64,000 nt of DNA, from the NCBI RefSeq assembly GCF_014189535.1, contig NZ_CP050307.1:2108001-2172000 (forward strand). Reading direction: 5' to 3'. Each line of letters starts with the position of its first letter. Within the stretch, counting starts at the first letter, position 1. The notes beneath the pieces are model-generated. The model worked only from the letters and a program-made list of their open reading frames with translations, ran no database searches and was not told the origin of the DNA. This DNA comes from Rhizobium lusitanum (GTDB taxonomy: Bacteria > Pseudomonadota > Alphaproteobacteria > Rhizobiales > Rhizobiaceae). Of the stretch, positions 24,877 through 34,499 are shown in pieces. Both the position numbers and the translations under genes were made by a program.

Positions 24877-27800
24877 AATTTGCCTCCCTCTTTCTGCTGC
24901 ATTTCGTGGTCCAGAAGTGCCGCCTTCAAGGCCGGCGCCACATGCGCCACTGCCTCGGCGCCCGTCATGTGAGCATGAGCAAAGGGGACATTTCGAACGT
25001 CAACCGAAGCGACATAAGGGTTCCAGCTGTCTGGCTGCAGGCCCGTTCCGTCATCTGCATGATCTTTGGCTGCCCGGAAGTGCAGGACCGGACCGTCGTA
25101 GCGACGATGGCGATGACCGCGTACGAAGCGGTTGTTGAGCGCGACCACGCGGGCCATCCCATCAAGTGCGGCCAATGGCAGCTTGCCGAGGGGGCTGCCG
25201 CTTTCGGCGAGAAACGCCGTAACAGCCTCTCGTGTCAGCGGCAGCTCCGGCAGCGCATCGGGATCGTGTCCGCCAATCGCCAGCAGTGCCTTGAGTTCGG
25301 CGCCCGGCCCTGGATCCGGCTCGTCGCGCCAGCAATCGCATGGATAGGCATCAAGCATGGCGACGACACCGACCTGTCGCCCTAGCTCCCCCAGATGCAC
25401 GGCAATAGCTTGCGCGAGAATGCCGCCGACCGACCAGCCGACGAGATGGATTGGCTCCGGTCCTGCGATGAAAGCAATCCGCTCGGCATAGTCGAGCGCC
25501 ATCTTGTCCAGGCTATGCGGCGCCTCGGCATCCGGGTCGAGCGCCAGAGCCTGGACGCCCCAGGCAGGGCGATCGGCGCCGAGCGCCCGCGCCAGTCCGT
25601 TGTAGCACCAGGAAAGCCCACCGGCCGGATGCAGCATGAAGACCGGCGATTTCCCCCGATCGGCGGAGTTAAGCTTGACGATTGGCTGCAGTCCCGCGCT
25701 TTCGGTCGCCGGCCCCTGATCCAGGTATTGAGCAAGCCTGCCGATGGTGGAATGCTCGAACAGGACACCGATGCCCGGCTCGTGGCCGGTGATTTCGCGC
25801 AGATGCAACATCAACTCCACCGCCAGAAGCGAGTGCCCGCCGAGATCGAAAAAGTCGTCATCGGCGAGGAAGGGGCCTTGTGCCCGCAAAACCCGCTCGA
25901 ACAGCATCGCCGCCAGCTTTTCATTGTCCGTTTCGGGCGCCCGTCCGCGTCCGCCTGCAAAGACCGGCGCGGGCAGAAGTTTGCGGTCGAGTTTGCCGTT
26001 GGGGTTCACCGGCAAGACATCAAGCAGAATGATTGCAGAGGGCAGCATATAGTCCGGCACCAGGCGCCCGGCATGGGCGACAATATTCGCCTCGGCCCCT
26101 TCCGACCTCTTACCCTCCTCAAGGGTCGCATAGGCAACGATGCGCTTGTCGCCAGCCGGATCCTCGCGCAGGACGACCACCGCCTGCGTCACTGCCGGAT
26201 AAGAGAGAATTGCCGTCTCGATCTCGCCGAGTTCGATGCGCAGGCCACGCAGTTTGATCTGATGGTCGGACCGCCCGAGATAGAGGATCGCGCCATCAGG
26301 ACGAATGCGAGCGAGGTCGCCGGTGCTATACATGCGCTCCCCTGGATGGAAGGGATCGGCGATGAAGCGCTCCGCCGTCAGCGCCTTCTGGCCGAGATAT
26401 TCGCGGGCCAGCTGAACGCCGGCGAGATAAAGATGCCCCTCGACGCCAACCGGCACCGGGCGCATGTGATCGTCGAGCACGTAGAGCCGCGTGTTCCAGA
26501 CCGGAAAGCCGATCGGGATCGGGCGGGAAAGATCGCCGGCGCCGGCTGGCCAATAGCTGACATCGACTGCAGCTTCTGTCGGGCCGTAGAGATTGTGTAA
26601 TTCAGCCGTCATCCGCTCGTGAAAGCGGTCGCGCAGATCGGCGGTCAGTTCCTCGCCACTGCAGAAGACCCGCTTCATCGAAAGGCCGAGTGAGCCGGGC
26701 TCGGCCAGAAAGGCCGATAGCATGGAGGGTACGAAATGCGCCGTCGTGATCCTCTCGTCGCGGATCATGCTCGCCATCGCCCTCGGGTCTTTGTGCGCAT
26801 CGGGCGGCGCAACCACGAGGCGTCCGCCGGACAGAAAGGCGAGGAAAAACTCCCAGACCGAGACGTCGAAGGTCATCGGGGTTTTCTGGAGAATGACGTC
26901 ATCAGGGCTGAAGCCGTAGTGTTGCCGCATCCATTCGAGGCGGTTGACGATCGCGGCGTGCTCAACCACCACGCCTTTGGGCTCACCGGTCGAGCCGGAT
27001 GTGTAGATCACATAGGCGGCGCTATCGCCGGCGACCTCTGCGGGGGTTGTGCCGCGCGGCTTGTCCGGCCAGGCAAGGGGCGGGAAGGCCGGCACTGTAC
27101 CCAGCGCTTCCGCGTCGTCGGCACCAAGAACGACAACCGGACGCGAAGAGCTGATAATTCTCTCCAGCCGTTCTTTCGGATGGTTGAGATCGAGCGGCAT
27201 ATAGGCAGCGCCTGCCCGCAGGGTCGCGATCAGCGCCACGACGAGTTCGATCGAGCGTGGCAATGTGACGGCAATGATCGCATCCCGCCTCGCCCCACGT
27301 TCCACAAGCGCTTCCGCCAATGCCGCCGTGCGGCGATCAAGTTCGGCATAGGTCAGGGATTGCCCGTCAAAGCGCAGCGCCTCCTTGCTCGCGAAAGAGA
27401 CGAAACTGTCCTCCAGCAATTGCGATAGCGTCTTGTCCGTCACGGCATGCGCGGTGTCGTTCAGGCTTTCGATCAGCCAGCGGCGCTCGTCGTCCGTGAC
27501 CGTGGCAACCTCGCGCAGCGGGCAGCCGGCAAGGGCCGCCTCGACGGCGGATCGAACGAAGGCTGCGAGCCGCTTGGCATGGGTCTCGGCCTCGCCGGTT
27601 TCATAGAGGGCGGGATTGGTATCAACCTCAAGACTGAGGCCCCGGGCAGTGGGGTCACCGCGGAAACTGAACGTGATGTCGTCCACCGGCCCGGTTCCCA
27701 GAATCTCAAGACGCGTTTTCAGCCCCGCCAGCCTGGGCGGCGCATCGAACGGCAAAACGTTGATAAGCGGGCCGTAGAGCCGCCGCTGTCCGCCGAGAAG

Positions 27801-28829
27801 ACCAAGGTCGCGGCGCATCTGTTCGCCACGATAACGTCCGTGGCGACGATCGCGGGCGATGCGCCCAGAGGCCGTGACCAGCCAGTCGCCGAGCGCGGCG
27901 TCCTCGTCAACGACAAGCCGCAAGGGCAATATATTCATCAACATCGTCGGAACGCGCGCCGCTGACGAACCGAAACGGCCCATGAAGGGCACACCGACAA
28001 CAACCTCATCGCGCCGAACGTGCCGGGCGACATAAGCACCGGCGAGCGCCGTCAGGATATCGGGCCAGGATAGCTTCAACGTTCGGGCAAGTTTCAGGAG
28101 GCTATCGCAGATATCCTGCGCAAGCTGGCATTCGACGTGGTTGTAAGATGTCGCGGTGCGGGCCAGCCCCAGCTTCATGCCGGTGACATCAGGCATATCC
28201 CGCAGGGCCTCGCGCCAATAGGCTGCGTCTTTGACTGCCCGCTCCGACCCCCGATATTCGCCTTCTACACTGACGGCAAGGTCGATGTCGGCAAGTGGCC
28301 CGCCGCGCGGTTCACCGGCAACGGAAGCATTATAGATCTCTGCGATGCGATGCGTCACAAGCCCGGTCGCAAAGCCGTCGGTTACGACGTGATGCATGCG
28401 CTGATACCAGACGAAATGATCGCCATCGAGCCGGTAAAGCACCTGCCGTGCGAGCGGTCCCTTGGCCATGTCGATTGGGGTGCGCATGTCGGCCAGCATG
28501 GCAGCGAAGGCGACAGCTTTGGGATCGGCGTGATCCGACAGATCTTCCAGCTGGAGCAGCGGGCGATTGTCTTCCTCCACCCGCTGCATGTCCTTGCCGA
28601 CAATGCGGACGGATAGGCTATCCGCCTCCATCGCGACGCGACGCACCGCGTCCTCGAACGCCGGGACATCAAGCCCCCCATCGATTTCGACATAGTGTCC
28701 GGTGTTGAAGACGGGATTGGCGGGATCGATGCCCTGCGCGAACCAGATACCGGCCTGCGCCTGTGTCAGGGGGAGGGAGCCGGCCGGCCGGCTAACCGCG
28801 GCCTTCGCGACATGTGCCGTCATGGTCAT
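24873..28829 (-). CDS. entF: EntF-like nonribosomal peptide synthetase (C-A-PCP-TE), serine-activating
   Basis: An NRPS of about 1318 residues with one module. The condensation domain (about 15-430) has the HHxxxDG motif as HHVVTDG near residue 146. The adenylation domain (about 450-950) has YTSGSTGEPKG and a specificity pocket reading D-V-W-H-F-S-L-V-D from FDVSVWEF, TAHFVP, CSGEE, YGPTEAAVDVS, the same as EntF for serine. The carrier domain has GGHSLLAVEL (phosphopantetheine Ser1000) and the thioesterase has GWSVGG (Ser1133). It should join 2,3-dihydroxybenzoyl to serine and cyclise or release the product. I start it at ATG 28829, which forms an ATGA overlap with the carrier gene; the frame is open to 28871. 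No MbtH partner or phosphopantetheinyl transferase is encoded nearby. Confidence 0.93.
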   Translation of the reverse strand: MTMTAHVAKAAVSRPAGSLPLTQAQAGIWFAQGIDPANPVFNTGHYVEIDGGLDVPAFEDAVRRVAMEADSLSVRIVGKDMQRVEEDNRPLLQLEDLSDHADPKAVAFAAMLADMRTPIDMAKGPLARQVLYRLDGDHFVWYQRMHHVVTDGFATGLVTHRIAEIYNASVAGEPRGGPLADIDLAVSVEGEYRGSERAVKDAAYWREALRDMPDVTGMKLGLARTATSYNHVECQLAQDICDSLLKLARTLKLSWPDILTALAGAYVARHVRRDEVVVGVPFMGRFGSSAARVPTMLMNILPLRLVVDEDAALGDWLVTASGRIARDRRHGRYRGEQMRRDLGLLGGQRRLYGPLINVLPFDAPPRLAGLKTRLEILGTGPVDDITFSFRGDPTARGLSLEVDTNPALYETGEAETHAKRLAAFVRSAVEAALAGCPLREVATVTDDERRWLIESLNDTAHAVTDKTLSQLLEDSFVSFASKEALRFDGQSLTYAELDRRTAALAEALVERGARRDAIIAVTLPRSIELVVALIATLRAGAAYMPLDLNHPKERLERIISSSRPVVVLGADDAEALGTVPAFPPLAWPDKPRGTTPAEVAGDSAAYVIYTSGSTGEPKGVVVEHAAIVNRLEWMRQHYGFSPDDVILQKTPMTFDVSVWEFFLAFLSGGRLVVAPPDAHKDPRAMASMIRDERITTAHFVPSMLSAFLAEPGSLGLSMKRVFCSGEELTADLRDRFHERMTAELHNLYGPTEAAVDVSYWPAGAGDLSRPIPIGFPVWNTRLYVLDDHMRPVPVGVEGHLYLAGVQLAREYLGQKALTAERFIADPFHPGERMYSTGDLARIRPDGAILYLGRSDHQIKLRGLRIELGEIETAILSYPAVTQAVVVLREDPAGDKRIVAYATLEEGKRSEGAEANIVAHAGRLVPDYMLPSAIILLDVLPVNPNGKLDRKLLPAPVFAGGRGRAPETDNEKLAAMLFERVLRAQGPFLADDDFFDLGGHSLLAVELMLHLREITGHEPGIGVLFEHSTIGRLAQYLDQGPATESAGLQPIVKLNSADRGKSPVFMLHPAGGLSWCYNGLARALGADRPAWGVQALALDPDAEAPHSLDKMALDYAERIAFIAGPEPIHLVGWSVGGILAQAIAVHLGELGRQVGVVAMLDAYPCDCWRDEPDPGPGAELKALLAIGGHDPDALPELPLTREAVTAFLAESGSPLGKLPLAALDGMARVVALNNRFVRGHRHRRYDGPVLHFRAAKDHADDGTGLQPDSWNPYVASVDVRNVPFAHAHMTGAEAVAHVAPALKAALLDHEMQQKEGGKL

Positions 28830-29077
28830 GCCTCCGCCATCGCATCCATGCGCTGTTTCGCGATCAGCCACCAGCCAGCAAGCGTTGGGCGCGTGGCCAA
28901 TTGGGAGAAGTCGAGATGGACTCCACGCTCCCGCCAGAGCAGCACGAGGTTCATGGCCCGCATCGAATCCAATCCGAGATCCATCAGATTGTCATCGTCA
29001 CCGATCTCTTCAGGATCGATGTGAATGATTGCTGCGATATCGTCGCGCATGAGGTCGAGGCTGAGAGGTTCCGTCAT
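28826..29077 (-). CDS. Free-standing aryl carrier protein
   Basis: An 83-residue acyl/aryl carrier protein. DDDNLMDLGLDSMRAMNLV contains the phosphopantetheine-accepting serine (about residue 38). In E. coli this domain is the C-terminal part of EntB; here it is a separate gene following an isochorismatase that lacks it, joined to both neighbours by ATGA overlaps. It should carry 2,3-dihydroxybenzoate loaded by the DHB-AMP ligase and hand it to the condensation domain of the NRPS. Confidence 0.92.
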   Translation of the reverse strand: MTEPLSLDLMRDDIAAIIHIDPEEIGDDDNLMDLGLDSMRAMNLVLLWRERGVHLDFSQLATRPTLAGWWLIAKQRMDAMAEA

Positions 29078-29723
29078 GCGGCCTCCCTCCCCTCAATAGC
29101 GGAGACGAATAAGTCTACCGGCAAAGGAATACCGCAGGTCGCGGCGATATAGCTCAATGCCATATCGTGCCGCTCCCGCGAGAAATCGGCCACCGCGTCC
29201 GCCACGAAGAACGGCTTGATGTCGCGCTGGAATGCTTCGCCCGCCGTCATCAGGCAACCTATATGCGCGTAGATCCCGCTGATGACGATCTGGTCACGGC
29301 CGCGCACCTGCATCAGATGGGCAAGATTGCTCATCTGGAAGGCGCTGTAGCGGTGCTTGACGAGAACGATATCGCTCGCCGTGGGGCGTAGCGCATCGAT
29401 GATCGGCTGGTGCTCGGGCGCATCGCTCATCCCCGGCCCCCAGAGATCGGCCTGCAGGCCACGATCACGCCGATCCTGATTGCCGTTCTGCGCCGTGTAA
29501 AAGATCGGCATGCCCGCAGAGACGGCGGCGGATTTCAGACGCGCGATATTGGCGACGACAGGAGCTATGGGCGAAGCGTCCTGTTCGAAAGCGCCGACGA
29601 AGTAGTTCTGCATGTCATGGATGAGCAGCACGGCGCGATTGGGATCGAAACTCCATTTCGCGCGTGCGGGGGAATTTCGGCAAAGGCGGGAAGTTCGTAA
29701 TTCGCTATTTTCGGCAGCCCCAT
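29074..29723 (-). pseudogene. entB: Isochorismatase (EntB N-terminal domain type), interrupted by a one-base frameshift
   Basis: An isochorismatase of about 216 residues converting isochorismate to 2,3-dihydro-2,3-dihydroxybenzoate. The N-terminus (MGLPKIANYELPAFAEIPP, ATG at 29721-29723) and the body (WSFDPNRAVLLIHDMQNYF onward, with YSAFQMSNL and GIYAHIGCL) are in different frames. The shift maps to the G5 run at 29668-29672; one extra G gives EIPPARAKWSFDPNRAVLL, exactly as in the family. The intact body is open from 29631. The gene starts 1 bp after the DHB-AMP ligase stop and ends in an ATGA overlap with the carrier gene. An internal start could still make most of the domain. A sequencing error is a strong alternative. 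Confidence 0.85.
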
Positions 29724-29724
29724 T

Positions 29725-31365
29725 TCAGGCCTCCATCGGTATTGTCTTGAGAAATTGTCCGCGAAGCTGCTGGCGAAGCACCTTGCGGCTGACCTTGCCG
29801 ACAGCTGTCGTCTCGAAGGCTTCGACGAAGACGATCTGATCGGGCACCTTGAATTCGGCGAGACCGCGACCACGCACGAAAGCCTTGAGCGCCGCCATCT
29901 TTGGCTTTTCGCCCTGCGGGATGACGAAAGCGCAGCTGCGTTCACCCAGATATGGATCGGGGATGGAGACCACCGCCGCATCGAAGACGCCGGGATGAGC
30001 GAGAAGATGGTCCTCAATCTCTTCGGCGGAGATTTTTTCGCCGGCGCGGTTGATATGGTCGCCCGCCCGTCCCCTGACGACGAGATAGCCTTCCGGCGTA
30101 CGCGATACGATATCGCCCGTGCGGTAAAAGCCGTCTTCCGTGAAGGAGCGGGCGTTCGCGGCGGCGTCATTGTGGTAGCCGCGGATCGTGTAGGGTCCGC
30201 GCGCGAGCAGCAGGCCCGGCTCGCCTTCCGCGACAGGCTGGCCATGATCGTCAACGATCAGCACCTCGTCGTCCGGGCTGATCGGCCGGCCCTGAGTGTT
30301 GACGATAACGTCTTCCGGATCATCGAGCCGCGTATAGTTCACAAGTCCTTCGGCCATGCCGAAGACCTGCTGCAGGGTGCAGCCGAGCGCCACGCGGACA
30401 CGGGATGCTGCTTCCGGCGTGAATTTCGCGCCGCCGACGAGCAAGACCTCAAGGCTCGAAATATCATGTCCCGATGTCGGCGCTGCCTGCATCCACAACA
30501 GCGCCAGCGGCGGGACGACACCTGTGATCGTGACGCGTTCGTTTTCGATAAGGGTAAAGGCGGTTTCGGCACTTGGAGATGGGCACATGACAATACGGCT
30601 TCCGGCATAGAGCGCGCCGAAGACACCAGGCGAGCTCATCGGAAAATTATGCGCAACGGGCAGAGCCGCCATGAAGACGCTCTTCTCGCTCAAGCCGCAG
30701 ATGTCTGCGCTGGCGCGAAAGCTGTAGATATAGTCGTCGTGGGTACGCGGGATGAGCTTCGATAAGCCGGTACTGCCCCCCGATATCTGCAGGAAAGCGA
30801 CGGAGGATGGCGAAGGCTCCGCCGGAAGCAGTGTTTGATCGTGAGGCAGATCTTCGAGCGCATGGAACTCTTCCGCCTCGCCGATGACCACGACGTGGCG
30901 AAGGCCGGGGGCCCTCGCCGCCACATCGCGGGCAAGCATGCGATAGTCGAAATCTCCATCCTTTGCGGCAATCACGTAGGCGCTCGCCTCGGACTTCTCC
31001 ACGAAATGCGAGATCTCCGTGACGCGATGCGCAGGCAACGCAAAAACCGGAATGAGATTGGCGCGAAAGAGCCCGAAAACGACGGATAGGAATTCCGGGA
31101 TATTCGGCAATTGCACGACGACGCGCTCACCGGGACGAAGCCCGAACGAGAGGAAACGAGCCGCATTTTCATTGGCTCGGTGAAGCAGATCGGCATAGGT
31201 CCAGCGCTGTTCGCCACCGATGACTGCAATATGCTCCGGAATATCGCGGGCGCGCCGTTCGAGAAAGCCGAACATGGTTTCACCGCGCCAATAACCTTTT
31301 TCGCGATAGCGCGCGATGTAGTCCTCCGGCCAGACTTGCTTTGGTTCCAGCATCTCAAGCCTCAC
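29725..31365 (-). CDS. entE: 2,3-dihydroxybenzoate-AMP ligase (EntE/DhbE)
   Basis: A 546-residue adenylating enzyme. [26 protein letters not shown] (about residues 190-216) is the P-loop region diagnostic of EntE/DhbE/YbtE-type aryl acid ligases; [30 protein letters not shown] is the hinge and core A8 motif, and [14 protein letters not shown] contains the C-terminal catalytic lysine. It activates 2,3-dihydroxybenzoate with ATP and loads it on the free carrier protein. The GTG start at 31363-31365 overlaps the isochorismate synthase stop as GTGA. Salicylate as substrate is less likely because an entA-like gene is present. Confidence 0.95.
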   Translation of the reverse strand: MRLEMLEPKQVWPEDYIARYREKGYWRGETMFGFLERRARDIPEHIAVIGGEQRWTYADLLHRANENAARFLSFGLRPGERVVVQLPNIPEFLSVVFGLFRANLIPVFALPAHRVTEISHFVEKSEASAYVIAAKDGDFDYRMLARDVAARAPGLRHVVVIGEAEEFHALEDLPHDQTLLPAEPSPSSVAFLQISGGSTGLSKLIPRTHDDYIYSFRASADICGLSEKSVFMAALPVAHNFPMSSPGVFGALYAGSRIVMCPSPSAETAFTLIENERVTITGVVPPLALLWMQAAPTSGHDISSLEVLLVGGAKFTPEAASRVRVALGCTLQQVFGMAEGLVNYTRLDDPEDVIVNTQGRPISPDDEVLIVDDHGQPVAEGEPGLLLARGPYTIRGYHNDAAANARSFTEDGFYRTGDIVSRTPEGYLVVRGRAGDHINRAGEKISAEEIEDHLLAHPGVFDAAVVSIPDPYLGERSCAFVIPQGEKPKMAALKAFVRGRGLAEFKVPDQIVFVEAFETTAVGKVSRKVLRQQLRGQFLKTIPMEA

Positions 31366-32570
31366 GCGCTGAACTTGCTGCGATCGATGCCGAAGGCGTC
31401 GAGCATCGCACGAAACTTGGCGGCGGTTTCGGCTACTTCGCCGTCCGGCGTCGATCCCGGCACGATGCCGGCGCCCGCATAAAGCCGCGCCTGATCGCCA
31501 TCAAGTTCGGCGCAACGGATCGACACATACCATCGCCCGTCTCCGGCGGAATCGCACCAGCCGACAGCACCGGCATAGAATGCCCGATCATAGGGTTCGA
31601 GTTTCATGATCTGACCGTGTGCAAGCTTGCGTGGCAGACCGCAAACGGCAGGCGTGGGATGCAGCAATCCGGCAAAATATGCGGACGAAAGCGAGGCGTT
31701 CTTCAACCGCCCGACGATGCGCGTGCCGAGGTGCCACATGCTGGCGGTCGGTCGCAAAGCGATACCTTCGGGTGTCGAAAGCTCGACGCAATAGGGGGTG
31801 AGAATATCAAGGATGGACTCGACCACCATCGCATGTTCGCGACGATCCTTTTCAGACTTGAGCAGTGTGTCTGCCGCGTTGCGATCTTCTGCCGTATCCT
31901 TGTGGCGGCGCGCAGACCCCGCGAGCGGATGAGAGGCAATATGCCCACCCCGCTTCTCGATAAGGAGCTCCGGCGTTGCACCGATGAGGGCACGCGGATG
32001 ATGCCCGCGTGCCGGCAAGGGTGTGGCGAAGACGGTGACGCTCTCATCAACGGAAAGCCTGCGCATCAGATCGGCGGCGCAGAAGTCATGGCTCGCAGTC
32101 ACTTTCAGGCTGCGCGACAGGACGACCTTGCGCAAAGCCGCGCCCGGAGCGTTCATTTGGTCGAGGGCCGCGGCAACGGCATTGGCAAAGTCGGCTGGGG
32201 CTGGATCCGAATCGACCGACAGGATCCTGCCGGCTGCCGATTGCAATGACGCTACGCCACCGAGACCTGGAATGGCGCCGATGTCGTGTTTTCCCTGCAC
32301 ACGCAGAACGCGCTCGGGCTGGATGAGATGGGCGGGCTCCGACGGATCAAACGGTAAGGCGCCGACCAGAACATCCGGCCCTTCGGTTTGCTTCTCGAAG
32401 AAGTCTGCCGCGCGATCCGCGAGATTGGAAAGGGGACCATCGCCGAGGGCGCCGATCTGACCAAGCGCCAGCATCGTCTCGCCGGATGTCTTGAAGACAA
32501 AGGGAATTGGACGGGCGAGCGCAGTTTCCGTCTGCGCGTCCTCATCGATCCAGATCAGGGGATTTGCCAT
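31362..32570 (-). CDS. entC: Isochorismate synthase (EntC/DhbC)
   Basis: A 402-residue chorismate-utilising enzyme. [26 protein letters not shown] (about residues 203-228) and the C-terminal [47 protein letters not shown] are the chorismate-binding core seen in EntC, DhbC and MenF. It converts chorismate to isochorismate, the first committed step to 2,3-dihydroxybenzoate. The start ATG is at 32568-32570. A 67-bp gap without a recognised signal separates it from the binding-protein gene. Confidence 0.94.
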   Translation of the reverse strand: MANPLIWIDEDAQTETALARPIPFVFKTSGETMLALGQIGALGDGPLSNLADRAADFFEKQTEGPDVLVGALPFDPSEPAHLIQPERVLRVQGKHDIGAIPGLGGVASLQSAAGRILSVDSDPAPADFANAVAAALDQMNAPGAALRKVVLSRSLKVTASHDFCAADLMRRLSVDESVTVFATPLPARGHHPRALIGATPELLIEKRGGHIASHPLAGSARRHKDTAEDRNAADTLLKSEKDRREHAMVVESILDILTPYCVELSTPEGIALRPTASMWHLGTRIVGRLKNASLSSAYFAGLLHPTPAVCGLPRKLAHGQIMKLEPYDRAFYAGAVGWCDSAGDGRWYVSIRCAELDGDQARLYAGAGIVPGSTPDGEVAETAAKFRAMLDAFGIDRSKFSA

Positions 32571-32637
32571 GTTGCTCTCCAGTCTTTGTCGGGGGTTTGG
32601 AATGTCTATGCTGCTGTCGCCGCAGCCTTAACGACCG

Positions 32638-33765
32638 TCAGTCGGTCCAGTAGGTTCCGGTGAGCGGCACGGCCATGAAGCCGTTGAGTGTTCGCCGAGT
32701 CGCCTCGACGTCGATGTCCTGAAACAGCTTCGGGTGGGTCCATTTGGCGATCAGCTCGAGCGCCAGTAGATCAAGGGGTGAGTTGAAGATCTGTTGCGAC
32801 AGGCCGTGCACTGCTCCCGTCGTCACGGCAGGGATCGCGGCGAAGCCCGGGCGGTCGAGAAGTTTCGCCATCGTGTCCCTGGTGTCTTGCGCGCTGTAAT
32901 GCGGACCGATCAGAAGCCCCCCACGCTTCGCCATATATTCGCCGCCGCTGGCGATATAGACGTCGGGCTTCGAGGAAAGCGCATATTCGAGGCTGATCTG
33001 CCCGAACGGCTTGCCGGCGAGGATGTCGCCAATATTGCGCGCATCCACGAAGTCGATGAATTTGCCGACATTGCCCGTACCCGGTGAATTGCAGCAAGCC
33101 TCCTGCGTCGAGGCATGTGTCTCCATGAAGACCGCAGGTCTGTCGGACGGATCGGTCTTGGCAACGCGCTCGGCGATCAGATCCTTTTGCTGTTTGCGGA
33201 AGGCGATAACCTTGTCGGCCTCGGTTTCGCGGCCGATGGCCTTACCCAGGATTTGGAGACTCCGGTCCGAATTGGCGAAGGGATCGGCAACGAAATCAAT
33301 GAAGATGACCGGAATCCCGACTTGGCTGAGTTGCTCAAGCTGCTGCTCGGCAGGATGCGAATAGAGCGACAGCACCACGAGATCGGGCTTTGCGGCGATG
33401 ACTTGCTCGGCGACCATGTCCTGGGCGCTGCTCGTCGATTTCGGTAGACTATCGATCGCCGGAAACCTCTGCCGGTAGGTGGCGTAGAGTTCGCGGCCGA
33501 AGCGATCGACATCGTGCGGCCAGGCCGCGACAAGGTTGACCGGATCGTCGGTGAGGAAGGAAAGCGCCAGGATCAGACGGCCGTCGTCCACCAGCACGCG
33601 GCTTGCGGGCTTTGCCAACGTGATCGTGCGGCCCTTGAGATCGTTCAGGATGATGTCAGCGCGCGCAAGCGTCGGTATCGTGAAGGCGATCAGAAGCGCG
33701 GCGATCGCCACGATCTGCTTGCGAACAATGGAACCTGTCTTGATACTGGCTATGGTCTTGGGCAT
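32638..33765 (-). CDS. Periplasmic ferric-siderophore binding protein
   Basis: A 375-residue periplasmic binding protein with a signal peptide (hydrophobic VAIAALLIAFTIPTLARA near residues 18-36). The start of the mature part, DIILNDLKGRTITLAKPASRVLVDDGR, and the FMETHASTQEACCNSPGTGNVGKFIDFVDARNIGDI stretch fit the ferric-siderophore class. It ends in a segment homologous to the binding protein at 4062-5219. It should bind the catecholate produced by the neighbouring enzymes. No permease or ATPase lies in the operon, so it must work with an importer encoded elsewhere or the gene product feeds a shared one. Confidence 0.88.
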   Translation of the reverse strand: MPKTIASIKTGSIVRKQIVAIAALLIAFTIPTLARADIILNDLKGRTITLAKPASRVLVDDGRLILALSFLTDDPVNLVAAWPHDVDRFGRELYATYRQRFPAIDSLPKSTSSAQDMVAEQVIAAKPDLVVLSLYSHPAEQQLEQLSQVGIPVIFIDFVADPFANSDRSLQILGKAIGRETEADKVIAFRKQQKDLIAERVAKTDPSDRPAVFMETHASTQEACCNSPGTGNVGKFIDFVDARNIGDILAGKPFGQISLEYALSSKPDVYIASGGEYMAKRGGLLIGPHYSAQDTRDTMAKLLDRPGFAAIPAVTTGAVHGLSQQIFNSPLDLLALELIAKWTHPKLFQDIDVEATRRTLNGFMAVPLTGTYWTD

Positions 33766-33814
33766 CGCGATTATTCCAGTTTTGGGACTTGATGGCCGCC
33801 TGCGAGCGGGGCAG

Positions 33815-34471
33815 TCAGGGCCGTCGGCGAACCAGTGTCATGCCGTCGCCGAGCGGTAGCATGGACATATCCACTCGCTCGTCGTCGCGGATCTTCCGAT
33901 TTAGATCGCGCAGGGCCACTGTCTCGGCGCTGTGGTCTTCAGGATCGGCAACGGACCGCCCCCAGAACATATTGTCGAAGCAGATCAATCCGCCTGGACG
34001 CATGAGTCGTAGACTGCGCTCGTAGTAAGCGTCGTAATTTTCCTTGTCGGCATCGATGTAGACGAAATCGAAACGCGCCTCGCCGTCGTCGGCAAGAAGC
34101 TGATCGAGAGATGTGACAGCGTCGCCAAGCTTTAGCTCGATACGATCCGCAACCCCTGCTTCCTGCCAGTACCGGCGCCCAATCGCTGTCCATTCTTCAC
34201 TGGCATCCAAGGCAACGAGCTGTCCTCCGGGCGGCAGCGCAAGCGCCATGGCGAGTGCGCTGTAGCCCGTGTAGGTGCCGATCTCCAGCACCCGGTGAGC
34301 GCCGATCGCCGTCATCAGGAAAGCGAGCAATTGGCCGGCAGGCGGTGAGCTGACCATGTTCCCTTCGGGGAGCGCCAGGGTTTCCTCGCGCAATTTCCGT
34401 TGTAGTTCGGTCAGGCGCGTGCCGAATTCGACGGCGTACTGGCGTATCTGTATGTCTGTTACGTGTTTCAT
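33815..34471 (-). CDS. SAM-dependent O-methyltransferase (caffeoyl-CoA/catechol O-methyltransferase family)
   Basis: A 218-residue class I methyltransferase of the CCoAOMT/SafC family. VLEIGTYTGYSALAMALALPPGGQLVALDA is the SAM-binding motif, RFDFVYIDADKENYDAYYERSLRLMRPGG the metal-binding aspartate region, and LICFDNMFWGRSV the second metal ligand block, as in catechol O-methyltransferases. I start it at ATG 34469-34471, preceded by AGAAGGA; the frame is open to 34546 but that would overlap the receptor gene. Its presence inside a catecholate siderophore operon is unusual: it could methylate a catechol ring of a precursor or of a degradation product. Substrate unproven. Confidence 0.85.
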   Translation of the reverse strand: MKHVTDIQIRQYAVEFGTRLTELQRKLREETLALPEGNMVSSPPAGQLLAFLMTAIGAHRVLEIGTYTGYSALAMALALPPGGQLVALDASEEWTAIGRRYWQEAGVADRIELKLGDAVTSLDQLLADDGEARFDFVYIDADKENYDAYYERSLRLMRPGGLICFDNMFWGRSVADPEDHSAETVALRDLNRKIRDDERVDMSMLPLGDGMTLVRRRP

Positions 34472-34499
34472 ATCTGATCCTTCTGTCCCGCGTGGGGCC

